DNA from: JBCBDX01 sp039815825
GTDB taxonomy: Bacteria > Pseudomonadota > Alphaproteobacteria > Rhizobiales > Rhizobiaceae
Direction of reading: 5' to 3'
DNA length: 25,034 bases
Assembly (NCBI GenBank): GCA_039815825.1
Contig: JBCBYO010000042.1
Coordinates: 1 to 25,034 of the forward strand
Shown: positions 22,627-25,034 of the stretch, in pieces
Layout of the letters: the number at the start of each line of letters is the position of its first letter
Numbering within the stretch: position 1 is the stretch's first letter
Position numbers and translations under genes: made by a program
Notes under the pieces: model-generated
Databases searched by the model: none
The model's input: only the letters and a program-made list of their open reading frames with translations
Told to the model about the DNA's origin: nothing

Positions 22627-22911
22627 ATGTCAGAGACCTTCGCAACTTTCAAAACAGAATACGCAAGTCGTTATCTGCAGCAGCTTTGCAAGCATTTTGG
22701 CCATAAAGTGCCGACCAGCTTCACGCCAACCGAAGGCCGTGTTGCGCTACCATTTGGTGAGTGCAACTTCACTGCCATTGATGGCTTGCTGACCCTTCGT
22801 GCCACCGCCGCTGAGTCCAGACTACCGAAGGTCGAGCGATTTCTCGCTGACCATCTCGCCCGTTTCGCGTTCCGAGAACCGCATACGCTCGTCTGGCGGC
22901 GCACCGCTTAG
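22627..22911 (+). CDS. DUF2218 domain protein
   Basis: This 94-aa single-domain protein of the DUF2218 family has the pattern YASRYLQQLCKHFGHKVPT, then VALPFGECNFTAIDGLLTLRATA, then VERFLADHLARFAFREPHTLVWRR. The domain is also found fused to siderophore-interacting flavoproteins, but no catalytic role is established for it. ATG 22627 follows AGGAA by eight bases. It lies directly upstream of the metallo-hydrolase and divergent from lysR, so the two genes are probably one LysR-controlled operon. Confidence 0.85.
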   Translation: MSETFATFKTEYASRYLQQLCKHFGHKVPTSFTPTEGRVALPFGECNFTAIDGLLTLRATAAESRLPKVERFLADHLARFAFREPHTLVWRRTA

Positions 22912-22939
22912 TTTCAAAAACAACCGAGGATTTAGACCA

Positions 22940-23839
22940 ATGCCAAACTCAAACTCACGTCCGGCGGTTTCGCGCCGCGCGCTTCTTAAGGGCGCAACCC
23001 TGACAATTGGTGCTGCTGCGCTATTGCGGAGCGCACTCGCGCCCACCCCTGTTCGGGCCCAAGGCGGTGATCTCCCGGCAGGAACGCTGCACAGCTTCAC
23101 TAAAGGCGGCGTTACATTTCACACTTATATATCTCCGGCGCAAGCAGTGCATGTGACGTCTCACATTGTGGAGTTCGACGATCAACTCCTGTTGATTGAC
23201 TCTACATTTATTCCACCGACGGCGATGGAAGTATCAAACGTTATCCAATCTACCGGCAAACCGGTTGGCATGGCTGTTCTTAGCCACGAGCATCCTGATC
23301 ACTGGAGCGCGGCGGACGTGTTTGAGGGTGTTACCTTCGCGACACTTCCGCAAATTCGTAGTGCGGTCGCCGCAGAAGCTGCCGCAGGTGGCGGCACCGC
23401 GCCAACCAATGTGATGGACGGAGCTGACCTTGCCATCGGGATGACCGAAATTTCGGACGTACCGGTTGAGTTCCGCCATTATGAGAATGCCGAGGCGCCG
23501 CACACAATTGTTGCCGTTTTGCCCGAACAGCAAGTCGCGATTGTGCAGGACCTTGTCTACAACGGAGTCTTCTTCGCCCCCGGGGTCGATCGCTCAAATT
23601 GGATCGCAATACTTGAAGAACTGCGTGATGACCCGGCTTGCGAAACGCTGCTTGTCGGCCACGGTATGCCGACGTCCCGCGCTGAGCTGACGACCGCCAT
23701 CGCCTACATCAAGGTGATGGATGACGCGATGAACACAGCTGCGACGCCGGAAGAAGCTGGCGCCATGATCAAACAAGCCTTCCCTGGGTACAGCGGCGAG
23801 TTTTTGCTTGGCCTGATCCCGGAATATTGGACACGTTAG
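22940..23839 (+). CDS. Tat-exported metallo-beta-lactamase-fold hydrolase
   Basis: This 299-aa secreted hydrolase begins with a twin-arginine signal (SRRALLKGATLTIGAAALL, 11-29) with likely cleavage after PVRA at 40. The metal site is H116-x-H118-x-D120-H121 (SHEHPDHW), completed by H188, D204 and H241 (VGHGMP). That indicates a dinuclear, usually zinc, hydrolase exported to the periplasm already folded. The substrate is unknown; the family includes lactonases, glyoxalases and sulfatases. The ATG at 22940 with CGAGGA nine bases upstream is chosen; the frame extends 47 codons upstream over the DUF2218 gene but that part lacks a signal peptide and is not coding. Confidence 0.88.
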   Translation: MPNSNSRPAVSRRALLKGATLTIGAAALLRSALAPTPVRAQGGDLPAGTLHSFTKGGVTFHTYISPAQAVHVTSHIVEFDDQLLLIDSTFIPPTAMEVSNVIQSTGKPVGMAVLSHEHPDHWSAADVFEGVTFATLPQIRSAVAAEAAAGGGTAPTNVMDGADLAIGMTEISDVPVEFRHYENAEAPHTIVAVLPEQQVAIVQDLVYNGVFFAPGVDRSNWIAILEELRDDPACETLLVGHGMPTSRAELTTAIAYIKVMDDAMNTAATPEEAGAMIKQAFPGYSGEFLLGLIPEYWTR

Positions 23840-23848
23840 GCCAACACC

Positions 23849-23911
23849 ATAAACCGTCGAACACTGATAAAGACCTCGCTGGGCACAGCGCTCGCACTCA
23901 TTCTTTCGTAA
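23849..23911 (+). pseudogene. Possible remnant of a Tat signal peptide
   Basis: Ten bases after the hydrolase stop, the same frame reads ATA then NRRTLIKTSLGTALALILS and stops at 23909-23911. NRRTLIK plus a hydrophobic stretch is a textbook twin-arginine signal, but there is no start codon (ATA where ATG is expected) and no mature protein. It looks like the leftover 5' end of a deleted exported-protein gene. Confidence 0.4.
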
Positions 23912-23930
23912 AAAAGTAGGAGCACAAGAA

Positions 23931-24216
23931 ATGGACACTACCAGTCAGGCGACCTTCAACGCTGTCATGGCATTTATGGGCGCGATGGGTGGTAGTGACA
24001 TGGATGCCATGAGCGCACTGATGGCCGATGACATGGTCTGGCACAATGAAGGCGATGCCAGATTGCCTTGTATCGGAGAGAGCCGTGACAAGGAGGCCAT
24101 CTTTGCCTTTTAAGGTGTTTTTTCCGCCAATCTGCAAACCACTTTGTGGGAGAATACGGACGCGTTTGCTTCCGGCGATACTGTCGCTGTCTTTGGTAAG
24201 ATGAATGGCGTCACGA
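23931..24216 (+). pseudogene. SnoaL-like protein pseudogene (in-frame stop and lost 3' end)
   Basis: An intact start (ATG 23931, AGGAG upstream) leads into MDTTSQATFNAVMAFMGAMG and then DMVWHNEGDARLPCIGESRDKEAIFAF, a normal SnoaL beginning. A TAA at 24111-24113 then interrupts the frame. The same frame continues beyond it with recognisable family sequence (GVFSANLQTTLWENTDAFAS, then GDTVAVFGKMNG), so this is a nonsense mutation, not a natural end. Similarity stops near 24216, where the sequence changes to the opposite-strand MATE fragment. It would have been the third gene of the lysR-controlled operon. Not functional as read. Confidence 0.7.
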
Positions 24217-24754
24217 CGGCCTCAATTGTGTTTCGCCGTACAAGCGAAACAACATGATGATTGCAAGGGAAAGCGCTTGTGCGGCAGCTGTACCATATGC
24301 CGATCCGGCAACGCCCATGTTAAAAACGGCGATCAGCAGGTAGTTGAAGCCAATGTTCGACATGGAAACGAGCAAGCTCATCGCAGCCATGAAACCAACT
24401 TGTCCTTCATTGCGCAGAGCATCAGAATTTGCTGACAGGACAAACAATAGCGGTGAACAGAGCACTGTGATTTGCAAATAAGTGAATCCCATTTGAGCCA
24501 GTGCATTGGATTGACCAGAGGCCAGCACGGCCACTTGATACCAGTGTCGAAAGCGCGACGATCAACATGTAGATCGGGAACATAAGCGTTACCGCGGCCA
24601 GCGCGACCGGGCCGACATAAACACCCAGAAACACGGCATTGGCTACGGACAGGAGCCCGTTCATGCCCATCACAAAGATGATTGGAAGTGCTGTTTTAAA
24701 ATAGATGGTTCGCAGTCGCCCATCTGTGAAGCTATTGGGGGAAGCATCGGTCAT
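24211..24754 (-). pseudogene. MATE-family efflux pump pseudogene (internal deletion, truncated)
   Basis: ATG 24754 follows a GGAGAGAG Shine-Dalgarno and opens MTDASPNSFTDGRLRTIYFK, then ALPIIFVMGMNGLLSVANAVFLG and YVGPVALAAVTLMFPIYMLI: a normal MATE N-terminus. Near 24530 the reading frame jumps. The continuation ASGQSNALAQMGFTYLQITVL, then SPLLFVLSANSDALRNEGQ, is MATE sequence in another frame, with a gap of roughly 40-60 residues judged from the family. The protein then ends near 24211 after about 160 of the usual 450 residues. This is one internal deletion with a frameshift plus loss of the 3' two thirds. Confidence 0.7.
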
Positions 24755-24869
24755 GTCCCAATCTCTCTCCAGCAAATCGCGCAGTTTGAGATGGGACCCG
24801 CATTGCCATCCGCGCGATGCGGAAGCAGTGTGATAGAGGAGTGTCGATGCAGAACTTAACCTAGACAAA

Positions 24870-25034
24870 TGTCCGCGGGCGGCAGGTGTCTACGTAGCAA
24901 GCAAGCTTCGTCGGTTTTGGCTTTTTGGGCGCAGCCCCAATTGAACTTGTTCACATGATTGCAGGCTTTCCGCCAGGCCTGGAGAATGTCGAGCAACCGG
25001 GGGAAAGTTTGCTTCACTCGAGCGTTGTTGGAGC
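24870..25034. other. Unassigned window edge
   Basis: No recognisable gene. One + frame runs open to the edge (QASFVGFGFLGAAPIELVHM, then IAGFPPGLENVEQPGE), and one minus frame (LLDILQAWRKACNHVNKFNW) is also open; neither matches a family I know. It may be part of the same decayed region. Confidence 0.3.

Noticed and set aside
22799..22939. Extended N-terminus for the metallo-hydrolase
   Set aside because: This part overlaps the DUF2218 gene and would bury the Tat signal; ATG 22940 has a proper Shine-Dalgarno.
1..25034. CRISPR arrays, tRNA or rRNA genes, intact insertion sequences
   Set aside because: No regularly spaced repeats, cloverleaf patterns, rRNA-like sequence or complete transposase frame was seen on reading both strands.

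Overview
The window looks like the chromosome of a marine alphaproteobacterium (Rhodobacterales/Rhizobiales type). This is inferred from a DMSP (dimethylsulfoniopropionate) demethylation cluster close to roseobacter and SAR11 versions as I remember them, a complete tripartite tricarboxylate transport (TTT) module, moderate GC content by eye, and tightly packed operons with ATGA overlaps. No rRNA, tRNA, CRISPR array or intact mobile element was seen.

Layout. (1) 1-4165: a peptide/opine-type ABC importer: the 3' end of a solute-binding protein gene, two permeases and a fused double ATPase. (2) 4457-8809: a SnoaL-like protein, a 387-base gene-poor gap, then dmdD, dmdB and dmdA on the + strand. 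These encode DmdA (DMSP demethylase), DmdB (MMPA-CoA ligase) and DmdD (MTA-CoA hydratase); dmdC is not in the window. (3) 9050-18190: a 103-aa unknown, then a tricarboxylate catabolic locus. tcuB and tcuA lie on the minus strand, divergent from a gntR - abrB-type membrane protein - 75-aa protein operon. A PrpF/GalD-type isomerase, a fused TctA-TctB permease and TctC follow on the minus strand. (4) 18282-20323: the two-component system tctD-tctE, divergent from tctC. (5) 20313-22911: a previously hidden 46-aa gene, a D-2-hydroxyacid dehydrogenase, a LysR regulator and a divergent DUF2218 protein. (6) 22940-25034: a Tat-exported metallo-beta-lactamase-fold hydrolase, then a decaying tail with a Tat-signal remnant, a SnoaL pseudogene broken by a stop codon, and a MATE pseudogene with an internal deletion and lost 3' end.

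How it fits together. TctC and the fused TctAB import a tricarboxylate under TctDE control. TcuA/TcuB would oxidise tricarballylate to cis-aconitate, and the PrpF-like enzyme would isomerise an aconitate-type intermediate for entry into the TCA cycle. The GntR regulator probably controls the divergent tcuAB/gntR promoters through a perfect inverted repeat at 11892-11919.

Most noteworthy. A 20-bp near-copy of that operator core (18 of 20 identical) sits at 20456-20475, directly over the ribosome-binding site of the 46-aa gene, which suggests a second regulon member. A 17-codon upstream reading frame with a good Shine-Dalgarno ends on the tctC start codon, suggesting translational coupling. Strong intergenic stem-loops separate binding-protein genes from permease genes in both transporter operons.
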